Origin: VBDM01 sp035499735 | GTDB taxonomy: Bacteria > Pseudomonadota > Gammaproteobacteria > Burkholderiales > SG8-39 | Direction: 5' to 3' | DNA: 64,000 bases | Assembly: GCA_035499735.1 (NCBI GenBank) | Contig: DATJYC010000031.1 | Coordinates: 114,184-178,183 of the forward strand | In this document: positions 18,238 through 27,241 of the stretch, piece by piece | How the letters are laid out: each line of letters starts with the position of its first letter | How positions within the stretch are numbered: position 1 is the first letter of the stretch | Position numbers and translations under genes: made by a program | Notes under the pieces: model-generated | Database searches by the model: none | What the model saw: only the letters and a program-made list of their open reading frames with translations | Told to the model about the DNA's origin: nothing

Positions 18238-19944
18238 CTAGGCCGCGGGTATCACGGGCAGGAGCAGGTGCGCCTGGCGCTTTGCGCCGAAATGCAGCGT
18301 GACCTCACCGCCGAAGATCGACGGCGGCCGGTCGGTGGGGTCATCGTGGATGAAAGGCCCGCAGCCGCGCATCGGGTTCTTCATGTTCGACAGCGACGCC
18401 GCCTCGCCGCCGTGATCGTAGTCCTTGCCGCGTATCGTCAGCGCCACGCGAAAGCCTTTCGGCACGACGATGCATGTCGGCCAGATCTCGACGTCGAGCT
18501 CGCAGACCTCGCCCGGCGCGAGCGGCCGTTTCTCGTCGTGCGTGTGGAAGGGCCTGTACGGCAGCGACCGTTTCGGGTCGAGCTTGCGCTGCGAAGCGCG
18601 CAGCCAGCCCTGTCCGATCGGGGTGCGCGGATCCAGGGCGCCCTGGAAGGAGACTTCCCCGCCCCGGGGGTCGAATACGCGCAGCACCGCGAAGATGTCA
18701 GCATCCGCCGTCGATGACGAGACGAAGAGCTTGAGCGCCGAGGGCCCGGTGATCTCCGTTTCCTTCTCGAGAGCGGGCGTCGAGAACGTCACCCCCTCGC
18801 CCGTCGCGGAATAGGTGACGTAGCCCTCGGCCGACGGCTCCGGAGACAGGCGCAGTCCCTCCATGCCGAGGTAGAAGCGCTTCCAACTCGTGCGTCCGAG
18901 CGGCCATTCGTTCTCGTGCCGCAGCACGAACTTCTCTCCCGGGTGCCGCACCTGAAGCTGCACCCGGGGCTGCCGGTTCCAACCGTTGTCCTCACCTTTG
19001 AGGAAATGGCCAAAGAAGCGCTTCTGAAGCTTGACGCCGTAGTCGGTATAGAACGGAGCCCAGTGCGAGCCGCCGTGAACCTCTAGCCATTTCTGCTTCG
19101 AGGCCGCGCCCATGAAGCCCTCGAAGTTGCCGCGAGTGTGCAGGCCCTGCCCGCCCCAGTTGGCCGCGGAGAGCAGCGGGACCGTCACCTTGGAGAGGTC
19201 GGGGCTGCGCTCGGCGTAGTACGGACCCCACAGCGGGCGGGACAGGAAGGCCTGCCACATATCCTCGCGGTTCTTCTCAAGCTCGGCGGGCGACAGGGTC
19301 TCCGGTCCGCACACCAGATCGCCGGTGACCGCGCTTTTCGCACCCCGTTCGCCCTGTCCGTGCTGCACCGTCTTCACCTGCATGTCCTGCCAGTTCTTGC
19401 GGAAAGTGCAGATGATGCCCCCGTGCCGTGCGCTCTCGCGGTAGGCGTCGTTCCAGCCCTCCCAGACGCAGATCGCCGCGAGGTGCGGGGGCTGCGAGGC
19501 CGCGGCGCGCCACTGGTTGCTCGCGTAGTAGGAAATGCCGTTCATGCCGACCTTGCCGTTGCACCAGGGCTGCTTCGCCGCCCATTCAATGCACAGGTGA
19601 ATGTCGCGAGTCTCGCGCGCGTTGTTGTGGCAGAGGTACCCGGGCGAACGTCCGGCCCCGCGCGAATCGACGCGCACGCACACGTAGCCGTCGGGCACCC
19701 ACTTGTCCGGGTCGACGACTTCCCAGTTGGCGTACCGGTTGCTGCTGCCCGCAACGGCGTCGGGATAGTCGCGCGCCATCAGCTCCCACGCGGTCTTGTA
19801 GCCTTCCTGGAAGGCGAGCCCCTTGCCGTAGGGGCCGTAGCTGAGGATCGCCGGATAGCGGCCCTGCGCTTCCGGGCGGAACACGTCGGCCCGCAAGGTG
19901 AGGCCGTCGTCCATGACGACCGGAGCGTCCCAATCGATTCTCAT
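18238..19944 (-). CDS. CocE/NonD family hydrolase
   Basis: 568 residues, the size of cocaine-esterase-like and X-Pro-dipeptidyl-peptidase-type (S15) acyl hydrolases. Nucleophile Ser in MNGISYYASNQW (G-x-S-Y-Y), acid and His likely in the region containing HGGSHWAPFYTDYG, and a C-terminal jelly-roll (from about residue 330) with LKLFVSSSTADADIFAVLR. Start at ATG 19944 (MRIDWDAPVVMDDG), matching the usual family opening. The gene starts 5 bases after the kinase stop codon. No signal peptide, so cytoplasmic. Confidence 0.9.
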   Translation of the reverse strand: MRIDWDAPVVMDDGLTLRADVFRPEAQGRYPAILSYGPYGKGLAFQEGYKTAWELMARDYPDAVAGSSNRYANWEVVDPDKWVPDGYVCVRVDSRGAGRSPGYLCHNNARETRDIHLCIEWAAKQPWCNGKVGMNGISYYASNQWRAAASQPPHLAAICVWEGWNDAYRESARHGGIICTFRKNWQDMQVKTVQHGQGERGAKSAVTGDLVCGPETLSPAELEKNREDMWQAFLSRPLWGPYYAERSPDLSKVTVPLLSAANWGGQGLHTRGNFEGFMGAASKQKWLEVHGGSHWAPFYTDYGVKLQKRFFGHFLKGEDNGWNRQPRVQLQVRHPGEKFVLRHENEWPLGRTSWKRFYLGMEGLRLSPEPSAEGYVTYSATGEGVTFSTPALEKETEITGPSALKLFVSSSTADADIFAVLRVFDPRGGEVSFQGALDPRTPIGQGWLRASQRKLDPKRSLPYRPFHTHDEKRPLAPGEVCELDVEIWPTCIVVPKGFRVALTIRGKDYDHGGEAASLSNMKNPMRGCGPFIHDDPTDRPPSIFGGEVTLHFGAKRQAHLLLPVIPAA

Positions 19945-19949
19945 GCGCT

Positions 19950-21242
19950 CTAGCGGGTGACGCGGCTGTTGGCGAGCTCCAGCCTGTCGGCGAGGTTGCG
20001 GACCAGGGCGCGCGTCAGGTAGAGCTGCGCGCCCAGGCTCATCTTGCCGACTGCGTCGGGGCGGAACTTCGCGAGCAGCAGCTCGGTAGCCGAATCGACC
20101 GTCGCGTTGCGCGGCACTTCGCCGCCGCGGATGTAGGCCATCTCGCCGAAGCACTCGCCCTCGTTGATCATGTTCAGCAGCCGGCCCTGCCGGGTGACCT
20201 TGGCCTGCCCCTTGCCGATGAAATAGAAGCTCTTGCCCTTCTGGTTCTCGCTCACGATGGTCTGTTTGGCCGGAATCCGCGCCCAGTCCCCGGCGCGCGC
20301 CAGCTCCCAGTACTCGGTATCCGACAATCCCGAGAGCATCTCGACCTTCTTGAGCACCAGGTATTTCTCGGTGTCCGGAATGGACCCGGGCGGGAGTGCT
20401 TCCCGGACGGCGTTCGAGAGCGCCAAGGCGAACTCCCCCCAGGTCGGATAGCGGTGCTCGGGCTTCTTCGCCATCGCGCGCGCGACGATCGGATCGAGCG
20501 ACTTCGGCAGTCCCCTCTTTGCCTGGCTAGGGGGAACCGGATCGTCGCCGCGGATCTTCAGCCCCAGCGCCTCGAGGGTGTCGGCCGTGTACGGCTTCTT
20601 GCCGGTGAGCAGCTCGTAGAGCACGACCCCGAGCGAGTACATGTCGCTGTGAAATCCGACCTCGCGGCCTGTGACCTGCTCGGGCGACATGTAATAGGGC
20701 GAGCCCATCGCGGCACTCTGCACCGCCTGGGTCTTGCGCAGGTAGGCGGCGCCGAAGTCCGAGATCTTCACGTCCGTCCCCTCGGAGATCATCAGGTTGG
20801 CCGGCTTGATGTCGCGGTGGACGATACCCTCCTTCGCCGCGTAGTCGAGGGCGCCACAGCACTTGAACACGATCTGCAGCACGTCGGCAACGGGGAGCAG
20901 CTTGTCGGGCGCGATGTGCTTGGAGAGATCGCCGCCTGGCACGTACTCCATGGCGATATGCCCGGACTCCTCCGCAACGACCGCGTCGAGAATGGCGACG
21001 ATATGGGGATGCCGCAGCTTGCCCGCCAGCGAGGCCTCGTTCTGGAACTGGGTACGGTACACCGAGCCGAACTCCGGATCGCGGAAGACCTCGGGCTCGA
21101 TCGTCTTCAGCGCGACCTCGCTCCCGGTGAAGGTGTCCCTCGCCAGGTAGACCGTCCCGGTCGTTCCCTTTCCGAGCGCGCGCTGGATCTCGTACCTGCC
21201 CACCTGAAGGGTCAGGTCCAGCTGGACTGCAGGTTCCGACAC
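19950..21242 (-). CDS. Ser/Thr protein kinase fused to a C-terminal cyclic-nucleotide-binding domain
   Basis: 430 residues. Eukaryotic-like kinase at about 15-280: glycine loop LGKGTTGTV, Lys46 (VALKTI), catalytic loop HRDIKPANL with Asp144, DFG at 162-164 and GSPYYMSPEQ in the activation segment. Residues ~305-425 form a cNMP domain with phosphate-binding cassette CFGEMAYIRGGEVPRNATV, keeping Glu and Arg. No membrane segment or extracellular PASTA domain. The GTG start has AGAGGG just ahead. Architecture suggests a cAMP- or cGMP-gated kinase, with the domain order reversed relative to eukaryotic PKG. Confidence 0.9.
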   Translation of the reverse strand: MSEPAVQLDLTLQVGRYEIQRALGKGTTGTVYLARDTFTGSEVALKTIEPEVFRDPEFGSVYRTQFQNEASLAGKLRHPHIVAILDAVVAEESGHIAMEYVPGGDLSKHIAPDKLLPVADVLQIVFKCCGALDYAAKEGIVHRDIKPANLMISEGTDVKISDFGAAYLRKTQAVQSAAMGSPYYMSPEQVTGREVGFHSDMYSLGVVLYELLTGKKPYTADTLEALGLKIRGDDPVPPSQAKRGLPKSLDPIVARAMAKKPEHRYPTWGEFALALSNAVREALPPGSIPDTEKYLVLKKVEMLSGLSDTEYWELARAGDWARIPAKQTIVSENQKGKSFYFIGKGQAKVTRQGRLLNMINEGECFGEMAYIRGGEVPRNATVDSATELLLAKFRPDAVGKMSLGAQLYLTRALVRNLADRLELANSRVTR

Positions 21243-21324
21243 GCCCTCTCCGCTTCTCCGCCGCGACGTCTGGGCAGGGCGCTGATTGTGTCATATTCGC
21301 GTGCCACCCGATAGAATCCGGGGC

Positions 21325-22284
21325 GTGAGGTCCTCGCGTCTCGCGATCTTTTCCTTCGCCGCGCTGCTGTGCTCCGCGGCATGGGCCCAATACCCCTCGC
21401 GGCCGATCCGGCTCCTGGTCCCCAATCCGCCCGGGGGCGCGAGCGATACGATCGCTCGGATCGTGGCGCCGCGGCTTGGGAATGCGCTGGGCCAGCCCGT
21501 GGTCGTCGAGAACCGTCCGGGCTCCAACGGCAATCTGTCGAGCGAGCTCGCGGCGCGGGCTGCTCCCGACGGCCACACCTTGCTTCTCGGCCAGGACAGC
21601 CAGATCGTCATCAGCCCGCACCTCTATCCCAGCCTTCCGGTCGACACGCTGAAGGATCTCGCTCCGGTCGCATCGCTGATCACGACGCAGATGGTGCTCG
21701 CGGTGAATCCTGCGGTGCCGGCAAGGGATCTGCGGGAATTCATCGATCTCGCCCAGCGCGCGCGCCCGCCGCTCGCTTACGCCTCGATCGGGAACGGCAG
21801 CCAGCACCACCTCACCATGGAAATGCTCAAGGCGCGCGCCGGCATTGAGCTGGTCCACGTCCCCTACAAGGGCGGCGGACCCGCGACGACGGCTTTGCTC
21901 GCCGGGGAGGTCCCCGTGATGTTTGGCGGAAACTCGGTAACCGCCCACATCAAGGCCGGGAGGTTGCGCGGGCTCGCGGTGGCGGGAAAGAAGCGATCGG
22001 CCGCGTTCCCCGAGCTTCCGACGCTGAGCGAGTTCTATCCGGGTCTCGAAGTCACGGCCTGGCTGGGCATCTTCGCGCCCGCGGGTGTCCCCGCGCCCGT
22101 GCTCGCAAGGCTGCACGAGGAGATCAATACCCTGCTCGCGAGCGCCGATCTGCGCGACAAGGTGCTCGGCGTCGGCGGCCTCGAGCCTTTCGTCTCCTCG
22201 CGCGAGGAGTTCGCCGCGCTCATCCGCGCGGAATACGCGAAATACGGCGAAGTGGTGCGGGCGACCGGCGTCAGGATCGACTAG
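21325..22284 (+). CDS. Bug/TctC-type binding protein
   Basis: 319 residues from the GTG at 21325, which gives the signal peptide MRSSRLAIFSFAALLCSAAW with cleavage before QYPSRPIRLLVPNPPGGASD. Also VENRPGSNGNLSSE, APDGHTLLL and LVHVPYKGGGPATTALLAG. Divergent from the kinase gene with about 80 bp between them. Its 3' end overlaps the convergent methyltransferase gene by 14 bp. No permease genes nearby. Confidence 0.88.
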   Translation: MRSSRLAIFSFAALLCSAAWAQYPSRPIRLLVPNPPGGASDTIARIVAPRLGNALGQPVVVENRPGSNGNLSSELAARAAPDGHTLLLGQDSQIVISPHLYPSLPVDTLKDLAPVASLITTQMVLAVNPAVPARDLREFIDLAQRARPPLAYASIGNGSQHHLTMEMLKARAGIELVHVPYKGGGPATTALLAGEVPVMFGGNSVTAHIKAGRLRGLAVAGKKRSAAFPELPTLSEFYPGLEVTAWLGIFAPAGVPAPVLARLHEEINTLLASADLRDKVLGVGGLEPFVSSREEFAALIRAEYAKYGEVVRATGVRID

Positions 22285-23089
22285 CCTTCCACGCGCTCGA
22301 TTTGCCGCCCGACTTGACTACCCCCTCGATCTCGCTTCCATTGACGCGACCGCGGTACTCGGCGCCCCCGGCGGTAAAGCTGATCTGATCGCCGCGCAGG
22401 GTGCCTCGCGAGATCAGCGCCGATACGTTTCCGGTGGTGAGCGTTCCGGTGACCTTCTGGAAGTCCTGCTTGAGCACCAACTCGCCCTGGCCGAGGCGCC
22501 ACTTTCCCTCGACCCGTGCCGGCACGATCCATAGATATGCCGTGCAATACGTGTCACAGCCGAGCTCGACCGTTTGGTCGGGCTCCCACTCCCCCATCCT
22601 GAAAGTGTTCGAAACGATGCGGGTCCCGGGCCTGAGCGTGAGTATCGTCGGCCGGAGCCTGAGGTTGAGGTCGGTGAGAAGGAACAAGGTGATGACAGTA
22701 GCCTTCGAGAGGTCCGTCTTGAAGATATCGGCCTCGACGAAGGTCGCCTTGCCCTTGACTCCCGCTTTCTCTGCGTTGCGTCTGGAGAGCGCGACCATGT
22801 CGGGGTTGTACTCGACCCCGAGCGCCCTTGCGCCCCGCTTTGCCGCGGTGATCACAGTGCGGCCGTCGCCCGAGCCGAGGTCCATCACGAAATCCTTCGG
22901 GGTGACCTTCGCCATATCGAGCATCTTGTCCACCAGCTGCTGCGGCGAAGGGACCCAGACCACGTCCTTGCCCTGCTGGCCGACCTCGGGCTGGAACTCC
23001 GCCTTCGGCGTCTGCGCGAGCGCGCATGCGACGAATCCGGAAAGCGCCAGCGCCGACAAACCTAGCCTCGCGGCTCGCGATACCGACAT
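22271..23089 (-). CDS. Exported class I SAM-dependent methyltransferase
   Basis: 272 residues. A signal-peptide-like start (MSVSRAARLGLSALALSGF through ACALAQ) precedes a Rossmann methyltransferase: motif I MDLGSGDGRTVITAA, acidic VEYNPDM, then VEADIF and the FAM173-like VITLFLLTDLNLRLRP. The C-terminal ~80 residues form an extra beta-rich segment. The ATG at 23089 has GGAGAG six bases upstream. Relatives include a lysine methyltransferase group acting on ATP-synthase c subunit in mitochondria. How SAM would be supplied outside the cytoplasm is unclear. Confidence 0.82.
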   Translation of the reverse strand: MSVSRAARLGLSALALSGFVACALAQTPKAEFQPEVGQQGKDVVWVPSPQQLVDKMLDMAKVTPKDFVMDLGSGDGRTVITAAKRGARALGVEYNPDMVALSRRNAEKAGVKGKATFVEADIFKTDLSKATVITLFLLTDLNLRLRPTILTLRPGTRIVSNTFRMGEWEPDQTVELGCDTYCTAYLWIVPARVEGKWRLGQGELVLKQDFQKVTGTLTTGNVSALISRGTLRGDQISFTAGGAEYRGRVNGSEIEGVVKSGGKSSAWKASRS

Positions 23090-23164
23090 TTTTCTCTCCA
23101 CGGTTGGGGAAACGCGACTTGCCTGACTCGCAGGCGGGATGATCACCCCGCCGGACTGCCTACG

Positions 23165-23629
23165 TCAACCGCGGCAGCTCCCCGGAAGATAGATCGGAGG
23201 GACGTTCGTCCCGTCGCCCGGGTTGCCGCAACGCCACTGCCTGACGGGCGAACCTCCCCCGCTGGGCAGGCTGCCCGTGTTGTCGAGCGGAGCAAGCGTG
23301 AGGTCGTGAAAATCTATCCTGAGATCGTTGAATCCACGCAGAGATGCCTTGATCACGCCGACGTCGTCGGTGCTGATCGTGTCGACGTAGGTGGAAACGT
23401 TGCTCGCTTCGCACCCCCAGTTGCCCGCCCCAGGGGGATCTCCTCCCGAAAGGTACACCTCGGTGACTTGGTTCTTGCACGAAGCGAGCGAAAGAATCGC
23501 TTCGGACATCTTGGCGCGGACCGCGTTGGATCTCAGGCTCGGCAGAACCAGCGCGGCCAGCACGCCGAGGATCATGACGACGATCATGATCTCGACGATC
23601 GTGAACCCCGTTTGCCGGTACTTGCGCAT
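23165..23629 (-). CDS. Type IV pilin-like protein with prepilin signal
   Basis: 154 residues. Class III signal: short basic leader MRKYRQTG, cleavage before FTIVEIMIVVMILGVLAALV, with Glu at +5. The soluble domain carries four cysteines (two near CKNQ and WGCEAS, two near QWRC and PGSC) suitable for disulfides. The ATG at 23629 has GAGAGGGGC immediately upstream. Could be a minor pilin or pseudopilin. No assembly ATPase, secretin or peptidase gene lies in the window, so it must use machinery encoded elsewhere. Confidence 0.85.
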   Translation of the reverse strand: MRKYRQTGFTIVEIMIVVMILGVLAALVLPSLRSNAVRAKMSEAILSLASCKNQVTEVYLSGGDPPGAGNWGCEASNVSTYVDTISTDDVGVIKASLRGFNDLRIDFHDLTLAPLDNTGSLPSGGGSPVRQWRCGNPGDGTNVPPIYLPGSCRG

Positions 23630-23923
23630 AGCCCCTCTCAGCCGCAAACCTCGTGCCAACCTTAAGGCTGTCCTATAAGTCACTGATATGTATTATCAAA
23701 CAGGTCTTGTCTCCGCGCAAGTGACCCGCCCGCGCATTGGCGCTTGTGGCTGGATTTCGGCAGAAACTGACGCTGCGTGTCCATTGGGAGCGCGCGGCGT
23801 CGTTCGGCGCGCGCGCTGACAGCCGCGCAAATTCTTGTCATAGTCAGCGGGGGGAGGGTTTGCGATGAGGCATCGAGTCCCGGAGCTGCTGAAGAGCAAT
23901 TTGGGCGACTGAGTCGGCGGCGA
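23630..23923. other. Intergenic leader region with GC-rich hairpin
   Basis: The 294 bp between the divergent pilin gene and the cyclic-nucleotide-domain gene contain no convincing ORF. The stretch next to the pilin gene is locally AT-rich, as expected for promoters. An 8-bp inverted repeat (23789-23796 pairing with 23810-23817, 13-nt loop) lies upstream of the plus-strand gene. No poly-T follows it, so I do not call a terminator. Confidence 0.35.
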
Positions 23924-24799
23924 ATGAGCGACCTGGATTTCACGAAGCCGAAGGAGCCTCCGAAGCCGGCGTCGGCCGCCGCACCGGCTTCGATCTACGA
24001 CCCCGCGGTCGCGGTCGAGTTCTTCAGTTCCGTCGGCAAGGCCGAGGCGGTGGCGCCGGGCACGATCCTGTTCGCCGAGAACGAGAAGGGAAGCCGCCTC
24101 CTGCTCAAGAGCGACAAGATATACCTGCTCCTCGACGGCGAGGTCGGCCTCGTCGCGAAGGGCAAGGTCATCGCCACCGTGAGGAAGGGCGAGGTTTTCG
24201 GAGAGATGGCCTCGATCAGCCAGATGCCGCGCAGCGCTAGCGCCGTGACCAGGGTGCCCTGCCGCGTGATCGCGCTGGACGAGGGCCAGTTCCACAACGC
24301 CCTGCGCAAGAAGCCCGAGTTCGCCCTCATGTTGATGAGCGTCATGATCCGCCGAATACGCGACGCGCTCGCGCAGCGCGCACCCGGGGACGAAGCCGCC
24401 GCGGGCAAGCTCAAGGAGTCGGCGGTTTTCGACAAGTCCGCGCTCGCGGTGCTTAACCGGGCGCTCGCGCAGACCTCGGTGCGCTACGAGCGCGGCAAGA
24501 CCGTGTTCACCGAGGGGCAGACCGGCGTCCTCATGTACGTCGTGATCGAGGGCCGGCTCGCCGTCTCGATCAAGGGCAAGGCCGTGGAACGGATAGGCCC
24601 GGGAGGCGTCTTCGGCGAGATGGCCCTGGTCGACCGCACGACGCGACTTGCCACCGTCGCGTGCGAGACCGACTGCGGCCTGCTCGCCATCGGCAGGAAC
24701 ACCTTCCTCGACCTGGTCAAGGCGAGCCCAGACTTCGCCATGTCCCTGCTCAACGCCGTAGGCGAGCGCGCCAGGTTTGTCGCCACCAGCCACAAGTAG
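23924..24799 (+). CDS. Tandem cyclic-nucleotide-binding-domain protein (copy 1)
   Basis: 291 residues: a short Pro/Ala-rich leader, cNMP domain 1 (~25-150) with cassette VFGEMASISQMPRSASAV, a linker, and cNMP domain 2 (~165-285) with VFGEMALVDRTTRLATVA. Each cassette keeps the Glu and Arg that contact ribose and phosphate in CRP and PKA. There is no helix-turn-helix and no kinase or channel. Belongs to a three-member family in this window (also 29649 and 59012) that shares SVAxEFF, YLLLDGEVG and EFALMLMSVM. Likely a cAMP/cGMP-responsive adaptor; partner unknown. Confidence 0.85.
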   Translation: MSDLDFTKPKEPPKPASAAAPASIYDPAVAVEFFSSVGKAEAVAPGTILFAENEKGSRLLLKSDKIYLLLDGEVGLVAKGKVIATVRKGEVFGEMASISQMPRSASAVTRVPCRVIALDEGQFHNALRKKPEFALMLMSVMIRRIRDALAQRAPGDEAAAGKLKESAVFDKSALAVLNRALAQTSVRYERGKTVFTEGQTGVLMYVVIEGRLAVSIKGKAVERIGPGGVFGEMALVDRTTRLATVACETDCGLLAIGRNTFLDLVKASPDFAMSLLNAVGERARFVATSHK

Positions 24800-24853
24800 G
24801 CCGTGGAAACATCCTGGTGATATCCCAGGGGAAATCCCGCCGTGCCAGGATTC

Positions 24854-25360
24854 CTACGGATTGCCGATATAGTCGCGCTTGCCGAGATCCACGCCGTTGT
24901 GCCGCAGGATGTCGTAGGCGGTGGTGACGTGGAAATAGAAGTTCGGGATGGCGTGCCCGAGCAGATACTGCATCCCCCTGAAGTCGACCTCGCGCTGCCC
25001 GAGCTTGAGGTGGATGTTCTTCTCCTCGCTCCCGTCGATCTGCGCCGGCTTGAAGGTCTGGATCAGGTCGATCGTCTTTGCGATGCGTGCCTTGAGCTCG
25101 GCGAAGGTTTCCTCGGTATCGTCGTGCCTGGGCACCTCGACGCCCGCAAGGCGGGCGACCGCCCCCTTGGCGGTGTCGCAAGCGATCTGCACTTGGCGCT
25201 TCATCGGCAGCATGTCCGGGTAGAGCCTGAAATTCATGAGCGCTGCGGGATCGATCTTTCTCGCCTCGACGTGGGCCTGCGCCTTGTCGAGGATGGCGGA
25301 GAGATTCTTGAGGATATTGGCGAAGCGCGGCACGCTCGCCTGGTACATCGAGATGGCCAC
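24854..25360 (-). CDS. DUF1993 family protein
   Basis: 168 residues, helical, resembling the DUF1993 family, a DinB-like four-helix fold of unknown function. Starts MAISMYQASVPRFANILKNL from a GTG preceded by GGAGA, and contains LPMKRQVQIACDTAKGA and HAIPNFYFHVTTAYDILRHNG. Lies 64 bp downstream of the MAPEG gene on the same strand, possibly co-transcribed. No catalytic residues can be assigned. Confidence 0.8.
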   Translation of the reverse strand: MAISMYQASVPRFANILKNLSAILDKAQAHVEARKIDPAALMNFRLYPDMLPMKRQVQIACDTAKGAVARLAGVEVPRHDDTEETFAELKARIAKTIDLIQTFKPAQIDGSEEKNIHLKLGQREVDFRGMQYLLGHAIPNFYFHVTTAYDILRHNGVDLGKRDYIGNP

Positions 25361-25424
25361 TGCGGTCTCCGAGGTTTGGGCTGCTAGGCGCGCATTCTAC
25401 CGCGCGCCCCACCCGCGGACCTGG

Positions 25425-25814
25425 CTACTTGACGAGCTGCAGGAAGATCAGCACCAGCCCGACGACCGATACCAGCCACGACAGCGTGCGCAGCCACTGG
25501 ATGCCAGCGAGGTAGATCAGCGCATACGCGACCCGGCCCCAGAAGAAGAGCTGCGCCCCCAGGAGAGTCATGTCGTTCGTCCTGTTCGTCAGCACGGCGA
25601 CCACCACGAGAACGGCGAACAACACCAGGCTCTGCAGGATATTGAGGTGGGCGCGCTCGGCGCGGCCCGCCCAGCCGACGAGCTTGGGCATGTCCTCGCG
25701 GTTGCCCACGAGCTTCATCAGCCCCACCTGCATGAACGCCCCGCCGACCGCGATCAGCACCTGCACGACGGCGAGCGCCGTCGCCCATACGAGCAGATTC
25801 AGTTCCGGTTTCAT
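25425..25814 (-). CDS. MAPEG family membrane protein
   Basis: 129 residues, four hydrophobic helices, glutathione-metabolism-related MAPEG family. The family signature region is visible (GWAGRAERAHLNILQSLVLF, with Arg/Glu and His-x-Asn). The ATG at 25814 follows AGAGGAGGAGCG, a strong ribosome site, so the longer frame to 25862 is not used. Function in bacteria is usually glutathione S-transferase or peroxidase activity, unproven here. Confidence 0.87.
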   Translation of the reverse strand: MKPELNLLVWATALAVVQVLIAVGGAFMQVGLMKLVGNREDMPKLVGWAGRAERAHLNILQSLVLFAVLVVVAVLTNRTNDMTLLGAQLFFWGRVAYALIYLAGIQWLRTLSWLVSVVGLVLIFLQLVK

Positions 25815-25862
25815 CGCTCCTCCTCTTTGTTGAACAAGGGTTCCGCTACTCCAGCTGCGCAC

Positions 25863-27149
25863 CTAGGCGTGCAAGCTGCTCACGCCGAAAGCGATGTCCT
25901 CGCCCGCGAGCGAGGCGAAATCCAGATCGACGCACAGGACCTGCTGCGATCCGTCGGACGCCTCGAACGCGAACGAAAGCGTCACGCACAGCTTGGGCCC
26001 GAGGACCGAGAGGTAGGGGCGGGTGATCTGCACCTTTCCCGGAGTCTCGATCGCGCGGCGGAAATAGGGCTTGGTCTGCCAGTCGGTGCCCGCAGACGGC
26101 TGCACGACCTCGAAGCGCTTGTCCTGCGAGTGGGTCTTGCTCTTGGCCTCGACGTTGGCGCCGACCTGCAACCCGTTACTGCCGATCAGGTAGCAGCGCT
26201 GCGCGCTGGGAAGCTTGAGCAGTCCCTGCACTGCCGGCTGGAGCTTGGCGCCCAGCGAGAGATCCTGAACGGCGTTCTTGATCGCAGCGAGATAGGGCAC
26301 CAGCCGCGTGTGCTGGCGCTTCTGGAAATCGACGAAGTCCGCCCGGTGGCCGGCGATCAGCCGCTCGAACACGTCGGCGCGCGCGTTCTCCGGCAGCAGA
26401 TCGGGGCCGGCTGCCTGGAAATAGTCGCCCTGGATCAGATCGGCGTTCGCGTCTATGGCACACAGCGCCTCGCCCTCGGTCTCGATGCCCTCCACGCACA
26501 CCATTGCTCCCGCCTCGTGCAGCACCGAGATGATCCCGGTGAACATGCGCCGCGCCAAGGGCTCCACCGTCACCCGCCGCGTCATCTCGCGGTCGATCTT
26601 CACGATGTCGGGACGCAGGCCCCAGATGCGGTCGAAGTTCGAGTAGCCCGCGCCGAAGTCGTCGATCACGATGAGGCAGCCGAGCTTGCGATAGTAATCC
26701 ACGGCGGAGGTCAGGCGCCCCTCGTCCTCGAAAGGCGTCTCGATCAGCTCCACCGCAACGCGGTGCGCGGGAAAGTCGTTCGACGCGAGCATTTCGGAGA
26801 AAAAGGATCCGTGCCTGGGGCCTTCCGTTGCGACCTGGGGATCCACGTTGAGGAACAGCCAGCTGCGGGCGTTCTCGAGCTTCTGGAAATTGCGCACGTG
26901 CAGCGCGCGGCATTGCCGGTCCAGAGCGATCCTCCCCTCGCCGCCCGGCGCCTTGGCGAACAGCTCGTACGGCCGGACCGACCTGCCGCGCGAATCGGCT
27001 GCGCGGATCAGGCCCTCGTAGCCGACGGGGCGGCGATGGGCCACGCTGAAGATCGGCTGGAAGTGACTCCACAGACTGAACTCTTCAGAGGCGCCCTGCC
27101 CTCCTTGCGCGATGTATCTGTCGAGAAGAGGCGGAGCAAGATCCACCAT
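25863..27149 (-). CDS. EAL-domain c-di-GMP phosphodiesterase with C-terminal sensor domain (copy A)
   Basis: 428 residues. EAL domain at about 25-265: signature E45-G-L (GYEGLIR) in place of EAL, LFLNVDP, VELIET, IDDFGAGYSNF, IVKIDREM and VEGIETEGEAL, so the metal and catalytic residues are kept. Residues ~290-425 form a PAS/Cache-like domain similar in layout to the YkuI C-terminus (DWQTKPYFRRAIE, VQITRPYLSV, CVTLSFAFE, VLCVDLDF). No membrane segment. The only in-frame start compatible with this is ATG 27149. Paralogue of the gene upstream. Confidence 0.88.
   Translation of the reverse strand: MVDLAPPLLDRYIAQGGQGASEEFSLWSHFQPIFSVAHRRPVGYEGLIRAADSRGRSVRPYELFAKAPGGEGRIALDRQCRALHVRNFQKLENARSWLFLNVDPQVATEGPRHGSFFSEMLASNDFPAHRVAVELIETPFEDEGRLTSAVDYYRKLGCLIVIDDFGAGYSNFDRIWGLRPDIVKIDREMTRRVTVEPLARRMFTGIISVLHEAGAMVCVEGIETEGEALCAIDANADLIQGDYFQAAGPDLLPENARADVFERLIAGHRADFVDFQKRQHTRLVPYLAAIKNAVQDLSLGAKLQPAVQGLLKLPSAQRCYLIGSNGLQVGANVEAKSKTHSQDKRFEVVQPSAGTDWQTKPYFRRAIETPGKVQITRPYLSVLGPKLCVTLSFAFEASDGSQQVLCVDLDFASLAGEDIAFGVSSLHA
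26485..26612. repeat. Direct repeat within paralogous EAL genes (unit 1)
   Basis: A 128-bp stretch almost identical to 27861-27988 (6 mismatches by eye), with the last 59 bases identical including third codon positions. It encodes the conserved RMFTGIISVLHEAGAMVCVEG part of the EAL domain. The flanking parts of the two genes are clearly more diverged. Confidence 0.75.
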
Positions 27150-27241
27150 GTCTAAGTGCCCCAGTGAAGCCGCGAAGTTTTCTGCCTGCCGATCAAGTAC
27201 GGCGAGTATGCCATATGGCGCCGCAGGACGACGGAATACCG

